From assembly GCF_022605165.1 (NCBI RefSeq), contig NC_063068.1, forward strand, positions 5,022,001 through 5,086,000: DNA of 64,000 bases, written 5' to 3'. Origin of the DNA: Purpureocillium takamizusanense (lineage: Eukaryota; Ascomycota; Sordariomycetes; Hypocreales; Ophiocordycipitaceae). A model generated the notes under the pieces. It saw only the letters and a list, made by a program, of their open reading frames with translations, ran no database searches and had not been told where the DNA came from. Shown here piece after piece: positions 45,362 through 56,313 of this stretch. Numbering within the stretch: position 1 is the first letter of the stretch; every line of letters begins with the position of its first letter. Made by a program: the position numbers and the translations under genes.

Positions 45362-47150
45362 ATGGCCGCCGCCGCAACCTACAAGCAGTTCCTTGCCAGC
45401 CCTAGCTCCTCGCTGCTGGCAGACAAGGCGACCCTGCACTATGTTCCCACCACCACCACATTGTCTGGCGCGACCGAAATTATCAAGCACCTAAACTCGC
45501 TCCAGAAGCAGGTCAAGAAGAAGAAGGAGGAGATTCTCAATGTCGTGGACGGTGGGAACCTCATCGCCGTCGAGACAGACACGGGTCTGGAGTTCCAGAC
45601 AAGCGGCGGAACCTACCTCCCGGGCCTCGACGACAACTTCCTCACCGATCGTGTCGCCTATCTGCCCATTGTACGTCCCATTTTCGTGTCTTCCTGCACG
45701 CAGTCTGTTTCGGTTGCGTACTGACCACCCGACGTCGCAGATCCACATCGTAACCTTTGACAACGACGGCAAGATCGCACAGATTCGCCAGCAGTGGGAC
45801 CAGGGCGCCCTCCTGAAGCAGGTTGAGATCATTGGCAAGATGGGTCGCAACTGGCCCATCAAGGATAGCAGGGAGCAAATTGCCATGATCCAATCGTGCC
45901 TGAAAGCATCTGGCAAGGCCATGGCTTCCGCCTCCCAGGACCACAATGACGTCGTCATTCGCACTCGCGGCAACTCCAACAACGCTCTTCGAGACCCCCA
46001 TGCCTCGCTGCAGCTCTTCGGCAACCGGGAGGAGCTCGAGGCCGTCGAGGCCGCCGCCGTCGTGTCGCCTTATGCGGGCAACCGTCCCCGGCAGCGCGGC
46101 TTCGCTGAAATCTTGGGCGACGAGCCTCACGCTGACGAGGAGGAGCACCGTCAGCGATCCGTGTCCCCCACCAAGGTTGGCGGGGGCAAGAATTTCCAGC
46201 CCATGAGAATCTTTGAGGGCCAGGAGCATCGTGAGGAGGAGGAGGAGACGCCCAAGAACAAGGGCAGCACCTTCATCCGACCCAACCCTCGCAAGTACGA
46301 GCACTTTGACTTTGCCGACGGGTCCGACCCGCAGGACCACCCGGAACGCGGCGTGTCGCAAGACGAGCGGCCCAGGTCCAAGCACGACAGCCAGTGGTCC
46401 TTCGACGACTTTGTCACCCCCCACAAGCCCAAGCCCACCAAGACGTACCGCCACCAGGATGAACGCCACTGGGACACGGAGGCCAAGGACGACGACGAGG
46501 CGGGAAAGCCGGCGGGCAAGGGCCGCCGGGACGCCGAGACGCACTTTGAGCTCCAGGACGACGGCGAGCGCCTGCCGCACCAGAACCGCCCCGGCACCAG
46601 GCCTCGCGGCGCCATGCACAACGAGGGACTCGGCCTGTACAAGAACAAGCTCTTCGATCAGGAGGCGGCCACCCCGGGGCCCAAGCGCGCCTTGGGCAAC
46701 ATCACCAATCTCAAAGATCGCACCAAGGACTTTGATGCCCACTTCGCCATGACGGATGACTCGCCGGCGCCGGAGCCTCAGCGGTCCCAGAACGTCCCCG
46801 AGGCCCGCATGAAGGCGGTGAAGATGATGGACGCCAACTGGGCCGCCTACGACCAGTCGCCCACCTCGCAGAAGGAGAACCAGCCCCGGGCCAAGACGCA
46901 GGAGAACACCAAGATTCACATTGCCGGCGATGGCATGGGTGGCAAGAAGGGCACCGACCGAGACTGGCTCTACGGCGGTGCCACCGAGGAGAAGGAGCGC
47001 ATCCACATCGCGGGCGACGGCATGGGCGGCAAGAAGGGCACCGACCGGAACTGGCTCTACGGCGGCGACGCCGAGGAAGAGGTCCCCAAGCCCGCACCCT
47101 CGCGGAAAGGCAACGCAGCGGCCTCGCAGAAGAGCTTCTGGGACTTTTAG
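45362..47150 (+). CDS. NTF2-like-fold protein with C-terminal tandem repeat
   Basis: Two exons, 45362-45670 and 45741-47150, with a 70-bp phase-0 intron (GTACGT...GCAG), encode 572 residues. Residues 1-165 resemble an NTF2/SnoaL-like alpha+beta fold: an initial helix region (YKQFLASP), then VVDGGNLIAVETDTGLEF, and across the splice IHIVTFDNDGKIAQIRQQWD. The rest is long, charged and disordered, with WSFDDFVTPHKPKP, ETHFELQDDGER and GLYKNKLFD. Near the C-terminus a 22-residue element starting IHIAGDGMGGKKGTDR and ending WLYGG occurs twice (about residues 495-516 and 524-545), and the protein ends QKSFWDF. I know this layout only as an uncharacterised fungal protein. The fold suggests binding of a partner or transport factor, but no catalytic residues are evident. 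Confidence 0.85.
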
Positions 47151-48431
47151 GACGGACTCGCCAAGCTGGCAAAAATCGGATCCAGGGCAGCTCCCTCTGC
47201 GGAGTGCGCTGCCATTGACGACTACACGCCTACACGCGGCTCATGACTCATGAAAGAGAGCCCCCCCACCGTTTTTCTATTTGATTCACCGTCTGTTGTT
47301 CTTTCTCTTTATGGTTGCATCGATATCACATCACGTCAGTCTCGCTTTCCAGCCGTTGGACACTGCGCGAAGACAAAAGAGACACGACGCGAGTTTGTTT
47401 CCGCTGCCAGAATCGTGGATGGGATGGGCAAGATGTACATGTGCTCTCCCGCTGCTGTTGTCGACCAGCATTTGTATGTATTCTCTTGTATGTCGCAGTT
47501 GCCAGAGGGAGGAGAAATCAAAGAAATTGTGTACTCTTCCTTTCGTGTCGAGTGCCCGGGCAATAAGAATATAACGAATAGAGCACTCTCTCTGTCTAAC
47601 ACGCGGGGGCGGCAGCAAAGAGGCGAGGAGGCAGCTATGCTGGGTGGGTAGAACGTAGGTACTGAGGAAAGGGGGTGGAAACGTGGGCGTCTGGCGGGTT
47701 TGGGGGGCAGCTCGGGGTGACCTTTGCGTTAGTAGGTATCGTGTATGTTCAGGATGTCAGACGGTGCCCGGCTCCATTATTACTCGAGCGAGCGAGCACC
47801 CGCGGTAGATATAAAGCGGTTTTATAAAGCGGTTTTATAGGTACACATCACCGTGGGCGGCACTCTCTCCCAAGTCTGTCCAGAGATCCAGGGAAGTACT
47901 AACGCGTGCTGGCTGCTGTTGCCGCTGCTGGAACCTGACTGGGCACCTGACGGCGGCAGCACAGAGGAGGGAGAACGTGAATTGATTAGGGAACAAGTAC
48001 ATTGGCGCACGCGCGTACCATGGGATGCAAAGCTGCGGGACACGCAGCGGGAAGCGTCGTCGATCACGACAGCGCACGCTTCCCCCCTCCAAGGAGAAGA
48101 TTATTATCCCGGGCGTCTAATAGACAGGAAAGAGTTCCCGCGGCCTATGCAGGTAGCAAAGCAGAGATGCCGCCGCTGCCTCTGCGTATCGCCCATCGCC
48201 CATCGCCAACAAGCTATCCTTCTCCGTTCGCCCCGTGCCCGTACTCCCCACGTCGTCGTCGCCGTCGCGAGCAGCAGCCTCCATCCCCCCGCCCTTGTTC
48301 TGTTGTTGGCTCGCAAACGCCCCCGGCTCGCCCCTTCCCTTTCCCCCGAATGATTCCGCTCTCGCTGTGGTTCGTTTCGTTTCGTTTCGGCTGTTTGTTC
48401 GTTTGTCTGTCCGTTCCCCTCGCTCGCCCGC
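47151..48431. other. Convergent intergenic region
   Basis: 1.3 kb between the 3' ends of the NTF2-like gene and the NEDD8 gene, so mainly 3' UTR and spacer. It contains the tandem TATAAAGCGGTTT duplication (47810-47835). No gene is supported. Confidence 0.5.
47810..47835 (+). repeat. Exact tandem duplication of a 13-mer containing TATAAA
   Basis: TATAAAGCGGTTT occurs twice back to back (47810-47822 and 47823-47835) in the convergent spacer. Two adjacent TATA-like elements could be promoter-like, but no downstream coding start is seen. Confidence 0.9.
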
Positions 48432-49108
48432 TTAGCAGCGTCTCCCGCCGCGGAGCGCGAGCACCAGGTGCAGCGTGTCGCCTGCCGAGAGGTTGTACTC
48501 GGCCGCGGTCTTATCGTCGGTCCTGTATCCCCCCCTCTCGTCAGCGATGCACGCTTCTTGTCCCCTTCCCCCCTTCCTCGTTTTTTCCTTTCTGTCGTTC
48601 GTGGGAGTATGAGGAGAAGAATGGAGGGAGATGTGCCTCAGAAGGGAGAGAGTGGGAGGAAGAGACGCACATTTGCTTGCCGCCGTGGATGAGGCGCTGC
48701 TGCACGGGCGGGATGCCTTCCTTCTCCTCCACCTTTTCCTTGATCTGCGAGACCTGCGAGTCGTACGCACGCGCGCGCTCAGTCAGCCCAAAGCTCATAA
48801 AACCGCAACCGGTAAAGTCTTTAATTTCCCGGTTGCTTTCTTCCTGTCCCTTGCGGAGAGAACAGATAGCGCAGCGCGTTCGTCCGGGGTCGAAGAAACA
48901 AAAAGAGAAGAGAGAGAAAAGCACCTTGTAGTCCATCTCGATGTCGAGCTCAATCTCCTTGCCCGTCAACGTTCGCACCCTGCAGAGGGGGGGGGGAGGT
49001 TAGTGCACGCCAGCTTTTGCAGGTTCCTGCGAGGAAGGATAGAGATGGAGGGGGAGGTAGTAGGTAGAAGCGCAGACGAGGGGCGTCGCGCACGTACTTG
49101 ATCAACAT
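48432..49108 (-). CDS. RUB1: NEDD8 / Rub1 ubiquitin-like modifier
   Basis: Four exons, 49108-49098, 48979-48925, 48753-48671 and 48522-48432, with introns of 118, 171 and 148 bp in closing phases, encode 79 residues. The first coding exon is only 11 nt (MLI and part of the Lys codon). The product is a full ubiquitin fold with [40 protein letters not shown] and HLVLALRGG. Gly75-Gly76 is the conjugation end and is followed by a three-residue tail (RRC) that must be cleaved for maturation. Position 72 is Ala, the residue that separates NEDD8 from ubiquitin (Arg72). The protein is attached to cullins through the Ula1/Uba3 and Ubc12 cascade and activates SCF-type ubiquitin ligases. Confidence 0.95.
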
Positions 49109-49803
49109 GTTGGCGGTTTGTGAGGACAGCGATGACGGTGGTGCTGGTGCTGGTGCTGGTGCTGGTGCTGGTGCAAGTGGCGGTGGTGGTAGTAAGTAAG
49201 AATCGCAGGTGCGGCAAGGCTGAGCTGGTTTGCAGAGGCAGACGAGGAGCAGGAGGGATGAGGAGGGGTGGTGGTGGTGGTGGTGGTGGGCAGCTTAGCT
49301 GTTGGCGGCGAGGCTGATGATGACGGAGCGAGAGAGGTCCATGGCAGGCGGGCGGCAGTGGCGGTTGGTGGGGTGGGTGGATAATGCCGTTTTTATAGGT
49401 ACTTCTTAGGCAGGCAGTTACTTCGTAGCAGTGGCAGTCACTTGATGGGCACCGCCATCCTCTTACCCAGGGCGCATGGAAACGAGCAATATAATTGACA
49501 TTTCAAAGTGCTACAGTTATAACCGGGCGTTCTTTACTCATGGGGCCGCGCAAAGTGGCTCGCTGGCCGTGAATAGTGAGCATTTTTCCGGGCCTCGCGG
49601 TTGTTCGCCTCGAACCTGCTCCCACGCCTTCCCCTCTGCCGCGTGCGTGACATCGTCGTCGGTAAGGCACATCACGTTCGCCGCCTTTGCTGGAGCAAGA
49701 GTACATTCCTACCGCGATTCCTATCATATAGTACAACGCCCTGCCCCGTGTTTACGCAGTGGAGAGCTTTCCCATCGTCCTCGTCCTTATCCTCGCCCTC
49801 CGC
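49109..49803. other. Intergenic between NEDD8 promoter and prohibitin 3' end
   Basis: 0.7 kb with GGTGCT/GGTGGT repeats (49135-49195, 49265-49290) close to the NEDD8 start, probably in its 5' leader or promoter. No gene is supported. Confidence 0.5.
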
Positions 49804-50923
49804 CTACTGCTTCTTCTCCGCCGTCGTCTCAAATACATTGAGGCCCAGGCCCTCAGCGTCCAGCATCAGCCTGTTCTTGGAGCCTGCCTCCTGCAGCTGC
49901 TGCGCAATCAGTCGCGCGTTCTCAATCTTCTTGAGCTCCAGGTAGGCCTTGTTCTTCTTGATGGCCTCGCCCACCAGCTCGGCCGACCGCGCCTCACCCT
50001 GCGCCTTGACCACCATGGCCTGCTTCTCCTGCCTCGCCTTGTCCACGACGAACGCCGCCCGCTGGGCCTCCTGCTGCGCCACCTGCTTGGCCTCGACCGC
50101 CGCCGTGAACTCTGGGGAGAAGGCAAGGTGCTAGCTAGTTGTCAGCCGCCAAGTCCTTGCCACCTGAAGCTTTCCCTCCTTTGCAACACTGGGATGGGAG
50201 AAGAAAGACGGGGCACGAGGAGACTCACCGTCAGAGACACATCGTCCAGCAAAATGTTGAACCGCGCCGCTCGGCGGGACAGGTTCTCGCGCACCAGCCT
50301 CGCCACGTTCTCACGCTGCGTGATGAGCTGGCTGGCGTTGAACTGCGCCACCACGCTCTTGAGCACCTCGTTGACAATGGACGGCAGCACGCGCTCATCG
50401 TAGTCGGCGCCGAGCGTCCGGTAGATCTGCGGCAGAGCGTCGACCTGCGGCCGCGAGAGCACACGGCAGGTGATGTTGACCATCTGCAGGTCCTTGGTGC
50501 CCGTCAGGGACGCCACGTTGCGCGGCTTCGCTCGCACGTCGTACACAATCGGCGTCTCGAACCAGGGGATGTTGATGTGCGTTCCTAGATGGATGTCTCT
50601 GTCAGCTCTGTGCACACCACCGGCCAGCACGCGGCGAGCACGCTGCCCTCTCTTTTTCCCCTTGGCTTACCTTCGCTGTAAATCTCCTTGCTCACGCCGC
50701 TTATCCTCCGGTACTTGATAGCCCGATGACCACCGTCGACGTTGAAGAGCGAGTTGGACAGCAGAAGCGCGCCGCCGGCGAGCAGCGCGCCACCGATTGC
50801 GGCGCTGCCTATTCCCCTCGGCATCTGGGGGCCACCGCCCCGGCCGCCGGGGTATCCGCCTCGCGACTGCATCTGGCGCAGGCGCCGCATCGCCTCCTCC
50901 TGCCAGTTGTTCTGGCCCGACAT
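49804..50923 (-). CDS. PHB2: Prohibitin-2, mitochondrial inner membrane scaffold subunit
   Basis: Three exons, 50923-50671, 50584-50229 and 50130-49804, with introns of 86 and 98 bp in closing phases, encode 311 residues, the usual length. The acceptor of the last exon is GCTAG at 50131-50132. It restores HLAFSPEF, which is expected at this place in prohibitins, so a later CCCCAG acceptor was not used. The N-terminus is Gly/Arg-rich with one membrane anchor ([17 protein letters not shown]). The PHB domain follows with [34 protein letters not shown] and VLSRPQ, then a coiled coil ([20 protein letters not shown]). Phb1 and Phb2 alternate in large rings in the inner membrane that stabilise respiratory subunits and m-AAA protease. 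Confidence 0.95.
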
Positions 50924-51586
50924 GGTTGACGCGTTGAAAGGATGCCCGGATGTTTCCGGGGATGCCGAGGCTAGGAGTGGTCGGGGGTTGATTCGTGGCC
51001 GCGCGGGTGGTGAAGTGAGCTGCAGGTCCAAGAGGAGGAGGCGCTGACGGAAGGGTCAGGTCGTTGGTCGATTGGAGCTCTCGAGGTTGACTGACGAGGC
51101 AGCTCTGCTGACTGATCCGAAATTTTGGCGGCGCTAGCTCCTCATGACCGGCTGACTTGCCCAGGTCTCGGGTCCCCTCAAGCCAGCCTACCCTGTACCT
51201 GTTAGAATTGCCAGCCTACAATTTAGGCTCAGTGTTGTCAGTGCTCAACGTCTCATCAATGATGTTTGCTGCTAGCCTGCACTCGAGATGGTTGCAGCAT
51301 GTGGTAGATACTGGCGTCCCTTTTCATCGCGCCTTGCAGGAGTTGGGCGGTGTGCGGTCACGCCGATACCAAGCAGTCAAGCCGACTCAAGAGTCAAGTA
51401 CATACATCTTTTTGCTCGACTACACGGCGCACTCTATTATCTCTCCTGTCTGCCCACTATACTGTACCAACTGGCTATATACCCTCGATGGACACAACGT
51501 GTATATACAGCCTGGACACTATGTTAGCGTCGCCAACGCGGCGACCTTGAGACAAAAGGAATCCACCAACCCGCCGTTCCAAGGTG
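50924..51586. other. Intergenic, prohibitin-2 promoter side
   Basis: 0.66 kb between the prohibitin-2 start and the stop codon of the methyltransferase-domain gene. No gene or clear RNA is seen. Confidence 0.5.
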
Positions 51587-54559
51587 TCACATCGCCAGAG
51601 CGATGCTGATAGTCTCAGTGCCAACCTTGGGCTTCCGCGCGTAGCCGTTGAGCATGCGGAATCCGGCCTTGCACCCTCTTCCCTCCTCCATGATCGCATG
51701 GACACCGTCCAGGCACCTGCCCGCCTCTTTCATCGCCGTCCCCGTCGTCACCGTGTCGGCGAGCCTCATCTCGCCGGCCACCTTCTCCATCTCGCATCGG
51801 AGGAGCCATCGCTCCCAGCTCCACCCCCCGACGATGCTGCACACGCTGGCAACGTCGTCGCTGCTTCCCATGACCATGGCATCCAGCTGGTGGACCTTGA
51901 CTTCTCGACTGCTCGTGTCCCGGAGGGCTGGCACGGGAGGCAGGTACATTCGCCTCTTTGCGCCGACGGGAAGACACATCCACACTCGGCGAACATCATC
52001 GAACCCGGCACGAGCAAGGCGTCCGAGCCACATCTTTGAAGGGCTGGGGTCGTATCCGAGCGTCTTGAGCGCGAAGCCGAACTCAACGCTCTTGGCCAGC
52101 CCCAAAGGGCCGGCGTTCATCATGTCCGAGTCCAGGACCGAGAACTCCAGGTAGCCGCCAGGCTTGAGAACCCGCATGCACTCTCGCAGGCAACTCTCCC
52201 ACTCATCCTGGCCGTTCTCACCCACAAGTTTGAGGACGCTGTGGAGCTCGCGCGCGGAGATGAGGTCAAACTGGTCGTTGGAGAAAGGAAGTTTGGTGAG
52301 ACGCTCCACGGCGACCTGGCGATGGTTCGGGGGACCGCGAATATTGGAATTGGACAGCTGGCGGATGGCCTTCGTGGTGACCGAGTAGACCTTGGCGTTG
52401 GGGTACTGGAGCGCGCAGTGCCATGCCCAGTCGCAAGTCGATTGTCCGCCGAGATCCAGGATTCTCGCCCGTTGTCGAGGCGTCCCGGTCTGTGCAGATG
52501 CCAGGGAGGACGGACGAACCAGCCTGTTCGACACTGGGGCTGATATCAAACGTCCGCCGTTGAGAAACTTCATGGCCGCGACATGCCATGTGGGCATGGC
52601 CATCTGGCTGGAGGCTTCAGATTCCTTCTCTAAGCGCAGCTTCTCTGGATCGTCCGTCAAGACATGGTCGCCGCGAGCCACATTAGCACTGAGGCGCTTC
52701 TTAGCGGACTGAGGCACGACGCTCAGTTGGTATTTGCCGAGGAGTTGATTGCGGTGCGTCTCTCGCAATGCCACCCTCTGCGCCTGCAGGGCCTCGAAAC
52801 GTGTGAGCTGGTGGACAAAGACATCGCGGAGCTGAGTTCGAACGATGTAGTCCTGGAACGCCCGGTAATAGGCCGACTCTTGCCGTAGCAATTTGGAGGG
52901 GAGGCGCTTGGGTTGCACGGTCGTGGGAATGACATCCGAGAAACGCACGACCTTCTTCTTGGGTTCCGCTCCGTGTTTGGGCTCAAACTTGGGAGTCTTC
53001 TTGGCCTCCTGCTCCTCCTCTTCATCTGGAGCTTCCTCGATAGTCTTGAGTGCATTCTCATTATCAGTATCATGCACACCCTTCAAATAAGCTCGCTGGG
53101 CTAGGAGCCAGAGCTCGGTGCGATCGAGGTTGGAGAGAGCCTCCTTTTGCTGCTTCCGGGCGTAGGTTGCGTCATAGTCGACGACGATCTCGGCTGGAGC
53201 ATCCTCAGCTGCGGGGGACGCTGGCGGCTTGACAGTCTCGCCGGAGGAGTTGGAATCCTGGTGCTGAACGACCGGTCGAGCAGTGGGAATGCCATCGGAA
53301 AGGTCGTCGTTTCGGACTTCGACCACTTGCTCCACAGGGGCCGAAGATGACGAGAACTCAAAGCTCCTATAAAAGCCCTCGGCTGAATCAGGACGCTTTG
53401 GCAGGGGGGGCACAGGGGCATCGTTCCACGGGCACCGATAGAACTGCTCGGCGGTCGTCGAGGTCGGCGGCGGTAGGTCCTCGGGGGTCTTGGCCTGCGT
53501 GTGCCAGGTGGTTCGCGTTCGCGGAGACAGACCGGAGAAGAAGCCGCCCGGGGACGGAATCTCCAACCGCGTCAGCTCCGCCAGGGACTGACGCTGCAAG
53601 GGCGAGAGAACAGCGCCGTGGGTTGCCTGCGGACGAAGGCTCGTGATTACTCGAAGCGGCTGCTGTCGCATCTCCGTGGTGGCTTGAGGCGACGTCTGGG
53701 CGACTTCGAGGACCTGCGACGGCTGCTCATGAACATCCTCCTCACTCGTGCTAGACAAGGCGTGAAGGGTTGCCAGGGCACCGGGCTGCAGATGGACGCC
53801 GGCCCACGCCGCCTCGGTACTCGTCTCCTCGTCTCCAATCACGGGGGTCGGAGGTGCACTCATGGCGGCGAGCTGCTCCGATGAGAGACTGCCGTCGAGC
53901 GATGGCGGCGCCGAGATGGTCGGGACCTCGAGGGCCTGCTGCTTGCCCATGAAATCCATTTGGGCCGGCGACATGGGCAGCTGGGTCGCCGGCGTCAGCG
54001 GAACAGGGGAAGTAATCTTCCTGAGCTCATCCATGGCGGACCAGACGTCGTCGGCAGCGACGCGGTCCGTAGGTATAGTCAGACGAGCCGGTTGCTTCGC
54101 AGAAGGGGCGCGGATGTCCTGAGTCCTGTTTCCCCGTACCGAGGATGAGCGTCGCAGGCCGCGCGGCAGGTCGTCTTGCTCCTCCTCAGAGACATCATAT
54201 AGATCCTCGAACTCGGTGTTGTCGGTGGCGATGCTGGCCCGGTTCCAGGGGTTGGACGAAGTGGTGGGCGAACTGCCACCACCGGACACGGTGGACGGTG
54301 ACGAGGGCAGGACGGGGGCGGAGAGATAATTCACTCCCCGGGGTGTCGGGAAGTGATCGCTCATGGGAGACAACCAGGCCTCTATCTTCAGATGCGAAGT
54401 ATCTGCACGCCTCCCCTGCTGACTGGCGGCGGCGCGCCGCGCCTGGCCATCGTCGCTGTCCTCTTCTATTATCGGATTAAGTGACCTCTTGGGCCTTCGA
54501 CCCAGCGAAGACTCCGGAGTCGGGTATCTGACTTGCTGTAGCCGCAGCGTGTCGGCCAT
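51587..54559 (-). CDS. SAM-dependent methyltransferase-domain protein with long disordered N-terminus
   Basis: An intronless frame. I chose the ATG at 54557-54559 (MADTLRLQQVRYPTPESS), giving 990 residues; an earlier in-frame Met at 54658 would add 33 residues of leader-like sequence. Residues 1-480 are Ser/Pro-rich and disordered. Residues 490-640 are charged and contain helical segments (ESAYYRAFQDYIVRTQLRDV). A class I methyltransferase fold covers about 690-810. Motif I is ILDLGGQSTCDWAW near residue 699, followed by an acidic loop, LPFSNDQFDLISARELHSVL and a post-motif VLKPGGYLEFSVLD. The rest (to 990) continues the domain with a Trp-rich helix (VGGWSWERWLLR). Motif I has GGQS instead of the usual GxGxG, so SAM binding is likely but not certain. 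The substrate is unknown. Confidence 0.85.
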   Translation of the reverse strand: MADTLRLQQVRYPTPESSLGRRPKRSLNPIIEEDSDDGQARRAAASQQGRRADTSHLKIEAWLSPMSDHFPTPRGVNYLSAPVLPSSPSTVSGGGSSPTTSSNPWNRASIATDNTEFEDLYDVSEEEQDDLPRGLRRSSSVRGNRTQDIRAPSAKQPARLTIPTDRVAADDVWSAMDELRKITSPVPLTPATQLPMSPAQMDFMGKQQALEVPTISAPPSLDGSLSSEQLAAMSAPPTPVIGDEETSTEAAWAGVHLQPGALATLHALSSTSEEDVHEQPSQVLEVAQTSPQATTEMRQQPLRVITSLRPQATHGAVLSPLQRQSLAELTRLEIPSPGGFFSGLSPRTRTTWHTQAKTPEDLPPPTSTTAEQFYRCPWNDAPVPPLPKRPDSAEGFYRSFEFSSSSAPVEQVVEVRNDDLSDGIPTARPVVQHQDSNSSGETVKPPASPAAEDAPAEIVVDYDATYARKQQKEALSNLDRTELWLLAQRAYLKGVHDTDNENALKTIEEAPDEEEEQEAKKTPKFEPKHGAEPKKKVVRFSDVIPTTVQPKRLPSKLLRQESAYYRAFQDYIVRTQLRDVFVHQLTRFEALQAQRVALRETHRNQLLGKYQLSVVPQSAKKRLSANVARGDHVLTDDPEKLRLEKESEASSQMAMPTWHVAAMKFLNGGRLISAPVSNRLVRPSSLASAQTGTPRQRARILDLGGQSTCDWAWHCALQYPNAKVYSVTTKAIRQLSNSNIRGPPNHRQVAVERLTKLPFSNDQFDLISARELHSVLKLVGENGQDEWESCLRECMRVLKPGGYLEFSVLDSDMMNAGPLGLAKSVEFGFALKTLGYDPSPSKMWLGRLARAGFDDVRRVWMCLPVGAKRRMYLPPVPALRDTSSREVKVHQLDAMVMGSSDDVASVCSIVGGWSWERWLLRCEMEKVAGEMRLADTVTTGTAMKEAGRCLDGVHAIMEEGRGCKAGFRMLNGYARKPKVGTETISIALAM

Positions 54560-56313
54560 TGTGCGCACGCGTCTGAACCTGAACGAAAAGATATCCAGAT
54601 ATCGATCGCACTGCAGAACGAGGCACAACGGACAGGCCCGCCGCAAACAAAAGGACAACGAAAAAAAAGTACTGTATTAGTGTAACGAGTCGGCGTTCGA
54701 CGACCAGCGTCGAGAGTCGTAGCGAAGGACAAACAATAGGCTGCCTCGGTCAACGAAACATCTCTATAGATAGCTCTACAACGTTAAGCAATGCAACGAC
54801 AACGGGGAGAGGAGAATCGAATGTGGAGGGAACGGAAGCAGGTCATGGCCCCCAGGCGGCCAGGGGAGTACAGCCTCTTAAGGCACTACGGGCGACGAAC
54901 GCGGTGGCGGCTATCGGCTGAGGAGGTCGATCCGTCACTGGACGGGTGCCATGAGCCAGATGGGGCAATGCATCATGGGGACGAAGTTGCATTGCCCGCT
55001 CTCGAACGGGTGACTAGGCCTGCGTCGGGCACTGGAGCGGCGCGGCCATTGGAGAGGAGTCGAGGGCCAGACGCAGCGACGACGCAGGACACCATCGTGA
55101 TGGTGGTGGCAGCTTGACAATCAAAAGGCAGCCCGCATCCCAACCAGCTGTCGACGCATCAGTAAGCCACCCAATCACACCGGCGGCCGTCGTGCTAAAA
55201 TTGGGACGACAGGGGATCATGGACGGTGTGGCAGAGCAGCTACTGGCCTGCCGCGCGCGAAGAGACACCACCATCTCGAGGCTGCAGCGGGACAGCCAAT
55301 GGCGCAGTGTCGTGCAGCAGGCTCGGCGGCTAACGGCTGTGGAGGGCGGCGGCCCATTGGAGGCGGCGTTCGATGCGCATCGTGCTGCGCTTGGGGGCAG
55401 AAGGCGGGCAGGCGGGATGGCGGGATAGCACTTGGCCTGGCCGGTCGTCGTAGGAAACGATGGACGGGGCGGGAAAACGTGCTTCTGGCGGTACAAACAC
55501 GCGGCCGGCGATGAGCGACCGCCGCGTATGTAGTTACATCCGTGCCGGGGCTGCAGCGGCAGTCGAGGCGGGCGGCGGGTGACGCTTCGTGCGTGGCCTT
55601 GTTTGGCGGCCGCCCCGGTGATCGCGGGGGACGTTTTGGTGTAAGCCAGCCAAAGCCAAGGAAAGAAGGGTTGAAGAGGCCGCCCGAGAAAGGATGAAAC
55701 GGCCACGGACCGAGTGAGAAGGCACCCGGGGATGGCGTCGTGTTGAAGAGGTTTCGGCGGCGCGACGCCAGGCGGCTACGATGCAATCAATGTATGGATG
55801 TGAGCACAGCAGGACAGCAAACGTTCTTGAAAGAGCGGGTGAAGAAAAGGTGACTGCCCAAACAGGCAGTCGCCATCCGAAGGAAACAAAACATTCATTC
55901 ACCAGCGGCTGCAGCTTCGGCGCCACCGTGTGCCTCAGGCCGCCGCCACAGCGGCTGCACCAGCCACGCCTCCATGGACGCTGTCCGCGGCACGGGCTGC
56001 TTTCGGCTGGAGGTTTTGCTGCGCTGCCCAGCCGGGCCAGCACGCGGGAGTGGGAGGCCCGACACCACCTGGCCCGCAGCCACTGCATCCGCCGCCCAGC
56101 GCTTAGGCGTCGGGTGTGGCCACGACGGGCTTCCGCTGGCATCAGGCAATCCAGCTAATAAGGCGCTGGTACGTACCGGCTGCCCCTCCATCGCCCCCCC
56201 CGTCGTCGCGGAATTCAACGACGATTTTACCCCGCCATCATGGCAGTTGCGAGATAGCATCACGCGCCTCGCCAAACAATCCCGCACCCGCACAGCCTCT
56301 CCCGTCTGCAGTA
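54560..56313. other. Divergent intergenic region
   Basis: 1.75 kb between the starts of the methyltransferase-domain gene and TMA22. It must carry both promoters. I see no coding sequence. Overlapping frames on both strands at 55000-56290 are GC-rich artefacts without protein-like composition. Confidence 0.5.

Noticed and set aside
45642..47006. 454-codon ORF on the minus strand
   Set aside because: It is antisense to the NTF2-like gene and is composed of Leu/Val/Gly/Arg repeats with no domain.
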